8,838 nucleotides of DNA from Dehalococcoidales bacterium (GTDB lineage: Bacteria > Chloroflexota > Dehalococcoidia > Dehalococcoidales > UBA2162): NCBI GenBank assembly GCA_020354275.1, contig CP070645.1, positions 1,023,238-1,032,075 on the forward strand, read 5' to 3'. The notes beneath the pieces are model-generated. The model was not told where the DNA came from and did no database searches. It worked only from the letters and a program-made list of their open reading frames with translations. Position 1 is the first letter of the stretch. Each line of letters begins with the position of its first letter. The position numbers and the translations under genes are program-made. Shown here piece after piece: positions 1 to 7,331 of this stretch.

Positions 1-31
1 ACTATCCAGAAAAGGTGACGGAGTTTCATTT

Positions 32-1594
32 TTGGCGAATAAATCAAGCAGTCGGTCACGCCAGGAGGAGATAAACGAACCCGAACTCACGCCTGAAGAA
101 GCTGCCCTGGTTCTGAGGATCGGAGTCTTCGTAAATATGAGATGGCTGGCAATTGCCGGTGTTATCATTGCCAGCTTGCTGGCCGACCTGGTTCTAAATG
201 TCCGCTTTCCATTAACACCGTTATACATCATCTGCGCTGTCATGGTTGCCTATAACTTCATACTCTTCTTACAGGCGCGTAATTTAAAAGTCGAAAGCAG
301 TGGTTCAACACCCAAGAGCCTGGCTATACGCCTGGGTAATCTGGCTCCCTTACATCTCATGCCCAAAAGAGGCGCTACATTAATCGAAAAAGCCAGATTC
401 ATCGGCAATATCCATATTGCCCTCGACCTGATAGTACTGATTATGCTCCTGCACTTTGCCGGTGGCATCGAGAATCCCTTTATATTCTATTTCATCTTTC
501 ATGTCATGATTGCGGGGATACTGCTTCACTACCGTGTAGTATATTTCCTAGCCACGGCGGCAATCCTACTGGTTTCATTACTGGTGGGACTGGAATACAG
601 CGGTGTGATACCCCATGTACACCTTGAAGGGTTCGCCTCCACCGAACTTTATCAGCAGGGTAACTATATCATGGGGGTACTGATTGCCCTGGCTTCCTGT
701 ATCTATGGCTCCGCTTATATGGTTACCCAGATATCGGGAGAACTGAGGAAACGGCAACGGGAAGTAGTCACCCTGAAGGACATCGGCATCAGCGAAAAGG
801 TCAAGGAATTACGCGATATCACCAAAGAGTTAACCAAGCTGGAGGAAGGTAGAGAAAAACTGCTCCATTTCCTGGGGATAGTAGCCCACGACCTGAAAGC
901 CCCGCTGTCTGCCGTACAGAGCTATCTTCAGCTGATGGTCGGTGGCTTTGTCGGCACTATCTCAGATAAACAAAGGGAAATGATGGACAGGAGTATCTAT
1001 AGGATTAACGGGTTGCTGAACCTTATCAGTGACCTTCTGGATATATCCAGAATCGAATCCGGACAGATCGTGTCTGAGGTAGAGGAGACGTCTTTACTGG
1101 CGATAATAGAAGACTCTGTCGAAGACGCACACGCCCTGGCGGAAATTAAAAATATAAAGCTTACGGTTGAGGTGCCCAAGACCCTGCCACAGATTGAGGC
1201 TTCAGATATACGCATTCAGCAGGTAATAACTAACTTGTTATCCAATGCTATCAAGTTTACCCCGGAGAAGGGCAACATCAAAATTAAGGCTATCAATAAG
1301 AGGAACCTAATCCAGGTGGAGGTAGCAGACACTGGCACCGGTATTAGCAGCGAGGACCTGCCCCATATATTTGAGGATTTTTACCGGGGAGGAGACCAGG
1401 AAAAGGCAGGTACCGGTCTGGGTCTATCAATCGCCAAAAGGGTTATTGAAGCTCATGGTGGACGGATATGGGCCGAGAGCCCGAACCCTGAAGACAATAA
1501 AGGCAGGGGATGTAAATTTTGCTGCACATTGCCCAAGAAGCTAGCACAGATATCAGGTAAAAAAGAAAAGGTAAAGCCTGGTAAGAAACAATAA
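32..1594 (+). CDS. Membrane sensor histidine kinase, RegB/PrrB-like
   Basis: This is a sensor kinase that autophosphorylates on His and passes the phosphate to a response regulator. About six membrane helices are visible (near residues 37-57, 62-82, 126-143, 149-166, 168-188, 211-232). A charged linker with coiled-coil character (about 235-278) follows, then a HisKA domain with H286 in the motif AHDLKAPL. The HATPase domain has the N box at N401-N405, the G1 box DTGTGI from D433 and the G2 box GTGLGL at 460-465. Between helices 3 and 4 is GGIENPF (144-150), which matches the GGxxNPF quinone-site motif of RegB/PrrB. The redox-active Cys of the RegB kinase core is absent. Near the C-terminus is an unusual CKFCC (494-498). 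The start is TTG with GGAG 8 nt upstream; the frame stays open to the window edge, so a start further upstream cannot be excluded. Two response regulators follow on the same strand and are its likely partners. The kinase call is firm; the ligand is inferred. Confidence 0.93.
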   Translation: MANKSSSRSRQEEINEPELTPEEAALVLRIGVFVNMRWLAIAGVIIASLLADLVLNVRFPLTPLYIICAVMVAYNFILFLQARNLKVESSGSTPKSLAIRLGNLAPLHLMPKRGATLIEKARFIGNIHIALDLIVLIMLLHFAGGIENPFIFYFIFHVMIAGILLHYRVVYFLATAAILLVSLLVGLEYSGVIPHVHLEGFASTELYQQGNYIMGVLIALASCIYGSAYMVTQISGELRKRQREVVTLKDIGISEKVKELRDITKELTKLEEGREKLLHFLGIVAHDLKAPLSAVQSYLQLMVGGFVGTISDKQREMMDRSIYRINGLLNLISDLLDISRIESGQIVSEVEETSLLAIIEDSVEDAHALAEIKNIKLTVEVPKTLPQIEASDIRIQQVITNLLSNAIKFTPEKGNIKIKAINKRNLIQVEVADTGTGISSEDLPHIFEDFYRGGDQEKAGTGLGLSIAKRVIEAHGGRIWAESPNPEDNKGRGCKFCCTLPKKLAQISGKKEKVKPGKKQ

Positions 1595-1714
1595 AAAGTG
1601 TGAAAGGCAGTAACCTCAACAAAATAGAACAGACTGCCGTTAACCGGTTCTCACAGGATGAAGGATACCAGTTAAAAACCGCTTGCAGGCTAGTATTGAA
1701 ATCACGGTCTATGA

Positions 1715-1720
1715 TATAAT
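1715..1720 (+). promoter_or_regulatory. Extended -10 promoter element before the first response regulator
   Basis: TATAAT is preceded by TG and one base (TGATATAAT, 1712-1720), a perfect extended -10 element. No -35 box sits at 16-18 nt; the nearest candidate, TTGAAA at 1696-1701, is only 13 nt away. A start near 1727 would fall inside the ribosome-binding site of the regulator, so the mRNA would be almost leaderless. The match is seen in the sequence; promoter activity is inferred. Confidence 0.4.
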
Positions 1721-1735
1721 CCCAAGGGGGTGAAA

Positions 1736-2134
1736 ATGGCAAAGAAAGTTTTAGTAGTCGATGATGACCCGGATATGCGTAACGCAATAACCATTATTCT
1801 TGAATCACAAGATTACAAAATTATAACAGCGCAGGACGGCGTCGAAGCTCTGGCCAGCCTAAGGGCAGAACAACCAGATTTAATGATTCTCGATCTTCTT
1901 ATGCCCAATATGGATGGTTTTGCCGTACTGAAGACGCTACAGGACGGACGCTGGTCGAAATATAGGGAAACGCCAATACTGATCCTGAGCTCGGTAAGAG
2001 AGGATGCCAGCCGCCGCCGTTACGAACTGGAAACTGCGCTTGAACTAAATGTAGATGACTACATAGAGAAACCTGTATCCCCGGACATCCTGATTCAGCG
2101 TGTCAACAACCTCCTGAAGGATAAAGGGGATTAA
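1736..2134 (+). CDS. Receiver-only response regulator (first of a tandem pair)
   Basis: This is a single CheY-like receiver domain of 132 aa with no output domain. The acidic pocket is D9-D11, the phosphoacceptor is D53 (ILDLLMP), the conserved Thr/Ser position is S85 and the conserved Lys is K112 in IEKPV. Between S85 and K112 it carries a stretch (about residues 88-107) longer than that of a minimal CheY. ATG at 1736 is chosen because AAGGGGGTG (1724-1732) is a near-perfect Shine-Dalgarno sequence for it; a GTG two codons earlier (1730) lies inside that site. It lies 141 nt downstream of the kinase, with its own candidate promoter. It probably receives phosphate from the upstream kinase and acts through protein-protein contact or a phosphorelay. 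The target is unknown. Confidence 0.93.
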   Translation: MAKKVLVVDDDPDMRNAITIILESQDYKIITAQDGVEALASLRAEQPDLMILDLLMPNMDGFAVLKTLQDGRWSKYRETPILILSSVREDASRRRYELETALELNVDDYIEKPVSPDILIQRVNNLLKDKGD

Positions 2135-2162
2135 ATCTGAAGAAAGGTAGAGGAATGTGAAG

Positions 2163-2561
2163 ATGGCAAAGAAAGCCAAAGTCTTGCTCATTGATGATGA
2201 TGCTGATTTTGTGGAGGCGACCAAGATTGTTTTGGAGAGCAAACCCTACGATGTAGTTATCGCAAAAGAAGGAGCCGAGGGATTACGGAAGGCCAAGGAA
2301 GAAAACCCGGATTTGATTATTCTGGATGTGATAATGCCGGTAAAAGACGGTTTTACGGCTGCTGAAGAACTGAAGAAAAACCCTGAACTGAGCAAGATTC
2401 CTGTCATTATGTTAACTGCCTACGCTGAAATGGGGGACAGAACCTCTGTCCCGGTCAGCAGCGGGCTTACCCTCGATGCTGAGGACTATATCGATAAACC
2501 GGTAACCCCTGAAGAGCTATTAAAAAGGGTGGAAAAGCAGCTGGCGAAAGCAGGCCTTTAA
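2163..2561 (+). CDS. Receiver-only response regulator (second of a tandem pair)
   Basis: This is a second stand-alone receiver domain, also 132 aa, with D11-D13, phosphoacceptor D55 (ILDVIMP), T85 (MLTAYAE) and K112 (IDKPV). Like its neighbour it has an extended segment between the Thr and Lys positions (about 88-107) and no DNA-binding or enzymatic domain. The two proteins align along their whole length and look like diverged tandem duplicates. ATG at 2163 is preferred (AGAGGAA at 2149-2155, 7 nt spacing); as in the first copy, a GTG lies two codons upstream (2157), so the N-terminus could be two residues longer. The 28 nt gap to the first regulator implies co-transcription. Its convergent neighbour is hypE. 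The target is not evident from the sequence. Confidence 0.93.
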   Translation: MAKKAKVLLIDDDADFVEATKIVLESKPYDVVIAKEGAEGLRKAKEENPDLIILDVIMPVKDGFTAAEELKKNPELSKIPVIMLTAYAEMGDRTSVPVSSGLTLDAEDYIDKPVTPEELLKRVEKQLAKAGL

Positions 2562-2580
2562 ATACCGCTCTGCTTTTATC
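2547..2580 (+). terminator. Weak terminator-like hairpin after the response regulators
   Basis: AAAGCAG (2547-2553) pairs with CTGCTTT (2570-2576) across a 16 nt loop, followed by TTATCTT. An alternative left arm, AAAAGCAG at 2533-2540, pairs eight bases with 2570-2577. The right place for a terminator at the end of the + strand module, but the stem is short and the loop long. Confidence 0.3.
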
Positions 2581-2657
2581 TTACTCCCAGCTAACACGTC
2601 AATACCAGTAGGCCATTCAGTTTCCGGTGATATGTCCCTGGTTCTAGGAAAGGCAGC

Positions 2658-2682
2658 GCTACCCTAACATATCCGGGGTAAC
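2658..2682 (-). terminator. Small hairpin at the end of hypE
   Basis: On the - strand GTTACCC (2682-2676) pairs with GGGTAGC (2664-2658), with one G-U pair and an 11 nt loop; the structure spans the hypE stop codon. No T-run follows, so at best it is a weak end signal for the hyp operon. Confidence 0.2.
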
Positions 2683-3668
2683 AACTCACCGGTGAGCATA
2701 TCTATTATTCGAGAAGCCCCCAGACTGGTGGTCATTACGACACGGCCGGGATGACTGCTAACCACTTCACCAATAATGGCCGACCGGGTGCCATACCGGT
2801 TATCGCGCATTTTGGCCACCATACTCTCCGCATTTTCAGCAGGGACTACAGCCACCAGCTTCCCTTCATTAGCCACGTAGAGAGGGTCAAAACCGAGGAG
2901 TTCACAGGCAGCCCTTACTGCATCCTGAACCGGGATTCTCTCTTCATCTATCCTGATACCCACCTTCGATTGCTGAGCCAGTTCATTGAGAGTGCTGGCC
3001 AGCCCTCCCCGGGTAGGGTCACGCAGGCAGCGGATATCACCTGAAACCTCAAGCATATCGGCCACCACATTATGTAAAGGAGCACAATCACTTTCAACAG
3101 GAACATTGAACTGCAAACCTTCCCGCTGACTGATAACAGCAATACCATGGTCCCCGATTGAACCGCTGAGTATTATCCTGTCACCGGGTCTCGCCCTGGA
3201 ACCGGAGATGTCCACGCCTGGTGGAACAAGGCCAATACCAGCGGTATTGATAAACAACTTGTCAGCACCCCCCCGGTTAACTACCTTGGTATCGCCAGTA
3301 ACTATCTTGACCCCGGCCTCTTCAGTAGCTTCTGCCACCGATTTCATTACCCTGTCCAGTTCAACCCGTGGCAGGCCTTCTTCAATAACCAGGGCAATAC
3401 TGAGGTAAAGCGGTCTGGCACCGCTCATTGCCAGGTCATTGACCGTGCCAAAAACAGCCAGCCTTCCGATGTCCCCGCCAGGGAAGAAAATAGGGTTTAC
3501 CACGTAGCTGTCGGTAGTAAAAGCCAGCCGGCCACTTAGCTCAAAAACCGCGGCATCGTCCAGCTTTGCCAGCAGAGGATTGTGCAGAATGGGCACGAAA
3601 TCTCCCTCCACCAGGTCATGGCTGAGCTTACCGCCACTGCCGTGTGCCAGCAGTATCTTATCCTCCAT
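2664..3668 (-). CDS. hypE: Hydrogenase maturation protein HypE
   Basis: HypE is the ATP-dependent dehydratase that converts the thiocarboxamide on its C-terminal Cys to thiocyanate, the source of the cyanide ligands of the [NiFe] hydrogenase active site. It belongs to the PurM/AIRS family. The 334-aa length is usual for HypE. Visible hallmarks are HGSGG (9-13), the FTTDSYVV and FFPGGDIG segments (about 50-68), GTVNDLAMSGA (about 74-84), TGDTKVV (about 120-126) and the diagnostic C-terminus PRIC with C334 as the modified residue. The ATG overlaps the end of hypD by 11 nt, and the G-rich sequence GGGGGGAG lies just upstream (3678-3671), so translation is probably coupled. It is the last gene of the hypFCDE operon. 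Identification is essentially certain from the C-terminal motif plus the neighbours. Confidence 0.98.
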   Translation of the reverse strand: MEDKILLAHGSGGKLSHDLVEGDFVPILHNPLLAKLDDAAVFELSGRLAFTTDSYVVNPIFFPGGDIGRLAVFGTVNDLAMSGARPLYLSIALVIEEGLPRVELDRVMKSVAEATEEAGVKIVTGDTKVVNRGGADKLFINTAGIGLVPPGVDISGSRARPGDRIILSGSIGDHGIAVISQREGLQFNVPVESDCAPLHNVVADMLEVSGDIRCLRDPTRGGLASTLNELAQQSKVGIRIDEERIPVQDAVRAACELLGFDPLYVANEGKLVAVVPAENAESMVAKMRDNRYGTRSAIIGEVVSSHPGRVVMTTSLGASRIIDMLTGELLPRIC

Positions 3669-4752
3669 CGCTCCCCCCGTAATGATAATAAGCGGCGCAA
3701 CTGCCCTCCGATGACACCATGCAGGGGCCTACCGGATGTACCGGGGTGCATGCCTGTCCGAAGAGTTTGCAATCTGGTGGGGTTTTCACACCACGCAAGA
3801 TGTCACCGCACAAACACCCCTTGGGTTCCAGCGGGGGTTCTGTTTCTATCTCGAAGGCAAGGCCGGCATCGAAATGAGAATATCTCTCCCTTAGTGCCAG
3901 CCCGCTCCGGGGGACTACCCCCATCCCCCTCCAATCGGCGGCACAGGGCTTAAAAACGGTATCCAAAACTCTAAGGGCTTGCTGGTTACCTTCTGGCTTA
4001 ACACCACGGCGGTAGGCTATTTCAACGGTGGGCTCCCCCTTCTCAACCTGCCCAACCAGCATATCTACACAGAGAAGGATATCCAGGGGTTCGAAACCGG
4101 ATACCACACAGGCGATACCATAGTCGTCAGGAATAAAACGGTAGGGATGGGAACCGATGATAGCACTGACATGCCCGGGGCAAATAATGCCATCGAGCCT
4201 TACCTCACCGGAATCCAAAAGGGCTTTCATTACCGGCGGGGTCAGCTTGTGCAGGCAGAGAACATAGTAGTTATCAATCCCCTCCTTCTCCGCATCCAGT
4301 ACCGATGCCGCCACAGTCGGGGCGCTGGTCTCGAAACCAATGCCCAGGAAAACAACTGACTTTGAGGGATTTTTACGGGCAATATCGAGGGCATCCTGAG
4401 TGGAATAGACCACCCGGATGTCGTTACCCTCAGCCCTGGCCTCCTGCAGGCTGGAGTAGCTTCCGGGCACCTTAAGCATATCACCGAAGGTAGTAATAAT
4501 CATTTCAGGGAGACGGGCCAGGGTAATGGCTTTATCCAGGTCGGCATTGGCCGTAACGCAGACCGGGCAACCGGGGCCGGATAGCATTTCGATGGTCGGT
4601 GGTAAAAGCTGACGGATCCCGTGCTTCATAATAGCAACGGTGTGGCCACCACAGAACTCCATCAGCCTTATCGGCCTTTTCGACCGGTGGTGAATCCTGT
4701 TTATAAGCCGCTTGCCGATATCAGCATCACGGTACTCGTCAACAAACCTCAT
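3658..4752 (-). CDS. hypD: Hydrogenase maturation protein HypD
   Basis: HypD is the [4Fe-4S] scaffold that, with HypC, holds the iron while CN and CO ligands are added. The 364-aa length is typical. Conserved elements are MEFCGGHT with C34, GPGCPVC with C62 and C65, GIGFETSAP (about 138-146), ICPGHVSAIIGS (about 191-202) and a Cys-rich C-terminus (C313, C315, C328, C335, C344, C352, including PVGPCMVSSEGSC) that includes the iron-sulfur cluster ligands. C34, C62 and C65 correspond to the catalytically important Cys residues known in the family. The ATG is 15 nt after the hypC stop. AGGAG (4769-4765) overlaps that stop at a rather long 12 nt spacing, which suggests translational coupling. No abnormality is seen. 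Confidence 0.98.
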   Translation of the reverse strand: MRFVDEYRDADIGKRLINRIHHRSKRPIRLMEFCGGHTVAIMKHGIRQLLPPTIEMLSGPGCPVCVTANADLDKAITLARLPEMIITTFGDMLKVPGSYSSLQEARAEGNDIRVVYSTQDALDIARKNPSKSVVFLGIGFETSAPTVAASVLDAEKEGIDNYYVLCLHKLTPPVMKALLDSGEVRLDGIICPGHVSAIIGSHPYRFIPDDYGIACVVSGFEPLDILLCVDMLVGQVEKGEPTVEIAYRRGVKPEGNQQALRVLDTVFKPCAADWRGMGVVPRSGLALRERYSHFDAGLAFEIETEPPLEPKGCLCGDILRGVKTPPDCKLFGQACTPVHPVGPCMVSSEGSCAAYYHYGGSDGG

Positions 4753-4767
4753 GCTGCCCAGTAACTC

Positions 4768-4989
4768 CTATTCGATACGGTCGGCCAGCTCTTCCAGGAG
4801 CTCGAGGGTCTCCCTGGCCTCATCCTGGTCAATGATACTGATAGCATATCCGGTATGCAGCAGCACGTAGTCCCCTGTTCTAACCTCAGGGGTAAGGCTT
4901 ATGCTGATGCTGCGGCTTGTCCCGCCGATTTCCACCTCAGCTAGCTGCCCCTCGATAGATTTAACCAGAGCGGGGATAGCAAGACACAC
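4768..4989 (-). CDS. hypC: Hydrogenase maturation chaperone HypC
   Basis: HypC (HypC/HupF family) is the small chaperone that pairs with HypD and delivers the Fe(CN)2CO unit to the hydrogenase large subunit. It begins MCLAIP, and C2 becomes N-terminal after Met removal and binds iron. H45 in GDYVLLHTGYAI is the other conserved residue. Length is 73 aa, within the family range. The start is GTG, fixed by the MCLAIP motif; GGAAAGGAAG lies 8 nt upstream, inside the end of hypF, whose stop is only 2 nt before the GTG. It is the second gene of the operon. A single copy is present; organisms with several hydrogenases can carry paralogues elsewhere. Confidence 0.97.
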   Translation of the reverse strand: MCLAIPALVKSIEGQLAEVEIGGTSRSISISLTPEVRTGDYVLLHTGYAISIIDQDEARETLELLEELADRIE

Positions 4990-4991
4990 GT

Positions 4992-7331
4992 TTAATTCTT
5001 CCTTTCCTTAGTGAAACTGGCAATTACCGCCTGCCCCAGGGAGATCCCGCCATCATTGGCCGGCACCTCGCAATGGGTGAAGGCAACCAGCCCCGCCTCC
5101 TCAAGAGACGCCAGTACTAACTCTAAGAGCAGACGGTTCTGAAAGACGCCGCCGCTCAAAACCACCTTACTAATACCGGTCCGGGCAGAAAGGTGCTGAC
5201 ACATCTGCCCGATTATCTGGGCCACGGTACGATGGAACCTGGCCGATATCCTTCCTTTAGAAACCCCTCGACCAAGGTCGGATATAATTTCAGAGAATAG
5301 CTCATTAAGCTGTATGATACCAACGCCATCCCTTTCAACAATAGAAAAAGGATAGCTACCAGTCTCACTCTGGTCAGCAATCATCTCCAGCTCAATGGCT
5401 GCCTGCGCTTCGTAGTCGATTACACCCCTGACTCCAATCAGGGCGGACACGGCATCGAACAACCGGCCGCAACTGGAGGTTAACGGTGTATTTATCTTCC
5501 TTTCTATCTGCTTCTTTATCAGGTCAATCTCAAGGCTGTCCACCTGATTCAGAAAAGGCAGCGGCTTTTCCAGAGCATCCTTGCCCAGCAGACTGAGTAG
5601 ATAGCTGATAGCGATTCGGTAGGGCCTTCTGGTGGCAGCGTCTCCTCCGGGAAGGGGCAGATAGGTAAAGTGCTCCAGCCGGTCAAATTTCTCATAGTCT
5701 GTCAGCAGAAACTCCCCGCCCCAGATGTGACCATCAGTCCCCAGGCCGGTGCCGTCAAAGGCAACCCCGATTACCGGCTCCTGAAGGCCATTATCCACCA
5801 TACAGCTCACGATGTGGGCATGATGGTGCTGAACCGGGACAAGAGTGAGGCTTTTTTCTCTGGAAGCTAATTCCCGGGCATACCTGGTCGATAGATACTC
5901 GGGGTGCATATCACAGGCCACGGTTTCAGGCTGGATTCGGAATAGCCTCTTGTATAACTCAATTGTGGCGGTAAAATGCTCCAGATCATCTAGGTTTTCC
6001 ATATCGCCGATGTGCTGGCTCAGAAAAGCATGCTCATCCCTGGTAAGGCAGAAGGTGTTCTTTAACTCAGCACCGCACGCCAGTACCTGTCCGGTATTAA
6101 CCGGAAGACGGACAGGATAGGGAGCATAACCCCGCGCTCGCCGGATTAACTGGCGCTTGTTTCCCGCCACCATGGCCACGCTATCATCATAGCGGGTATA
6201 GATACCCCGGTCGTGGAGTAAGAAGTAGTCAACAATACCCTTCAGCCGCTGCAAGGCCTCGTCATTATCTTTGGCGATTGGCTCTTCACTGATATTGCCG
6301 CTGGTCATGACCAGCGGGATACCAGCATCGCGGCACAACACGTGGTGCATTGGTGTGTAAGGCAACATTACACCGAGATACCCGAGCTGCGGGGCTACCG
6401 TCGGTGTTATCGGTGAACCGGCCTTCCATTTCAAGAGCACAATGGGACTGGCCGGAGAGTTCAGTAATTCCTCTTCGGCATCAGAAACATGGCAGTGTTT
6501 CCTCACTTCTTCCATGGTAGCCAGCATTACCGCCAGGGGTTTGGAAGGACGTTTCTTCCTCTCGCGGAGCAGTTGCACCGCCTTATCACTAGTGGCATCG
6601 CAGGCAATCAGGAAACCACCCAAGCCCTTGATGGCAACAATCATGCCCTCCCGCAGCAACCGGCTGGTCATTGGTAATGCATCACCCTCCAGGACAGGAG
6701 TCCCGTTACTATCAACCAGTTCCAGGCTGGGACCGCAGGTAGGGCAGGCGTTGGGTTGGGCATGGAAGCGCCGATTAAGCGGGTCGTCGTACTCCTGCTG
6801 GCACTGAGGACACATTATAAAATCCCTCATTGTAGTCTTGGGGCGGTCATAGGGGATATCCTCTATGATGGTAAAACGGGGCCCGCAGTTAGTGCAGTTG
6901 GTGAAAGGGTAAAGGTAGCGACGGTTAGAAGACGAAAATAGCTCCTCAAGGCAGGCGGGGCAGGTAGCGATATCCGGTGAAACAAGCTGGTACTTACCCT
7001 CCAGGTAGAGGCTCTCTTTAATCTCAAAAGTCTCGTAGCTAGTCAGCGGTTGCTCACAGGTTTCGATGCTATCAATGCTGGACCGGGGGGGAGCCAACTC
7101 TTTCAAACCGGTGATGAAACTATCCAGGTCAGCCTGCTCACCCTCAACGTCAATCTCAACACCCTCTGAGGTATTGTTCACCCATCCCTTCAGGTTATGC
7201 TTATGCGCCAGCTGATAAACGAACGGGCGGAAACCGACCCCCTGCACCACTCCCCGCACACTGATCCTCAACCGAAGACCGTTATTCAAACCGGCTGCTT
7301 TCTTCACCGGAGATGACTGGTTGACCTTCAT
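4992..7331 (-). CDS. hypF: Carbamoyltransferase HypF (hydrogenase maturation)
   Basis: HypF uses carbamoyl phosphate and ATP to place a thiocarbamoyl group on the C-terminal Cys of HypE. All domains are present in order. An acylphosphatase domain (about 20-105) has GVGFRPF with R35 and GWVNN (49-53). Two zinc modules, C124/C127/C146/C149 and C174/C177/C196/C199, have the canonical C-x2-C-x18-C-x2-C spacing with 24 residues between them. A YrdC-like domain starts near 225 (KGLGGF at 235-240, TSGNISEEPI near 345). A Kae1-like domain has HHHAH at 502-506, FDGTGLGTDGHIWGGE and SGGVFQN from S726. At 779 aa it is slightly longer than typical. The ATG has only a weak Shine-Dalgarno (AGGG about 13 nt upstream), so coupling to the small upstream ORF that ends ATGA is possible. 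It is the first certain gene of the hyp operon. Confidence 0.98.
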   Translation of the reverse strand: MKVNQSSPVKKAAGLNNGLRLRISVRGVVQGVGFRPFVYQLAHKHNLKGWVNNTSEGVEIDVEGEQADLDSFITGLKELAPPRSSIDSIETCEQPLTSYETFEIKESLYLEGKYQLVSPDIATCPACLEELFSSSNRRYLYPFTNCTNCGPRFTIIEDIPYDRPKTTMRDFIMCPQCQQEYDDPLNRRFHAQPNACPTCGPSLELVDSNGTPVLEGDALPMTSRLLREGMIVAIKGLGGFLIACDATSDKAVQLLRERKKRPSKPLAVMLATMEEVRKHCHVSDAEEELLNSPASPIVLLKWKAGSPITPTVAPQLGYLGVMLPYTPMHHVLCRDAGIPLVMTSGNISEEPIAKDNDEALQRLKGIVDYFLLHDRGIYTRYDDSVAMVAGNKRQLIRRARGYAPYPVRLPVNTGQVLACGAELKNTFCLTRDEHAFLSQHIGDMENLDDLEHFTATIELYKRLFRIQPETVACDMHPEYLSTRYARELASREKSLTLVPVQHHHAHIVSCMVDNGLQEPVIGVAFDGTGLGTDGHIWGGEFLLTDYEKFDRLEHFTYLPLPGGDAATRRPYRIAISYLLSLLGKDALEKPLPFLNQVDSLEIDLIKKQIERKINTPLTSSCGRLFDAVSALIGVRGVIDYEAQAAIELEMIADQSETGSYPFSIVERDGVGIIQLNELFSEIISDLGRGVSKGRISARFHRTVAQIIGQMCQHLSARTGISKVVLSGGVFQNRLLLELVLASLEEAGLVAFTHCEVPANDGGISLGQAVIASFTKERKN

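Noticed and set aside
1642..1649. Palindrome AACCGGTT between the kinase and the first regulator
   Set aside because: An 8-base palindrome is expected by chance about once per 256 positions; no flanking symmetry or second copy was seen.
1696..1720. Classical -35/-10 promoter pair TTGAAA and TATAAT
   Set aside because: The spacing is 13 nt, too short for a standard sigma-70 promoter; only the extended -10 reading was kept.
1443..1787. 114-codon open frame on the - strand across the kinase end and the spacer before the first regulator
   Set aside because: It is antisense to a certain kinase and to the regulator start, shows no Shine-Dalgarno or domain, and its composition looks like a shadow frame.
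2652..2663. Self-complementary GGCAGCGCTACC after hypE as a terminator
   Set aside because: The palindrome leaves no loop unless cut to a 4-bp stem, and only a very short T-run follows on the - strand.
3582..4359. Long + strand open frames opposite hypD and hypE
   Set aside because: HypD and HypE are unambiguous on the other strand with all catalytic residues; these frames have no recognisable domain.
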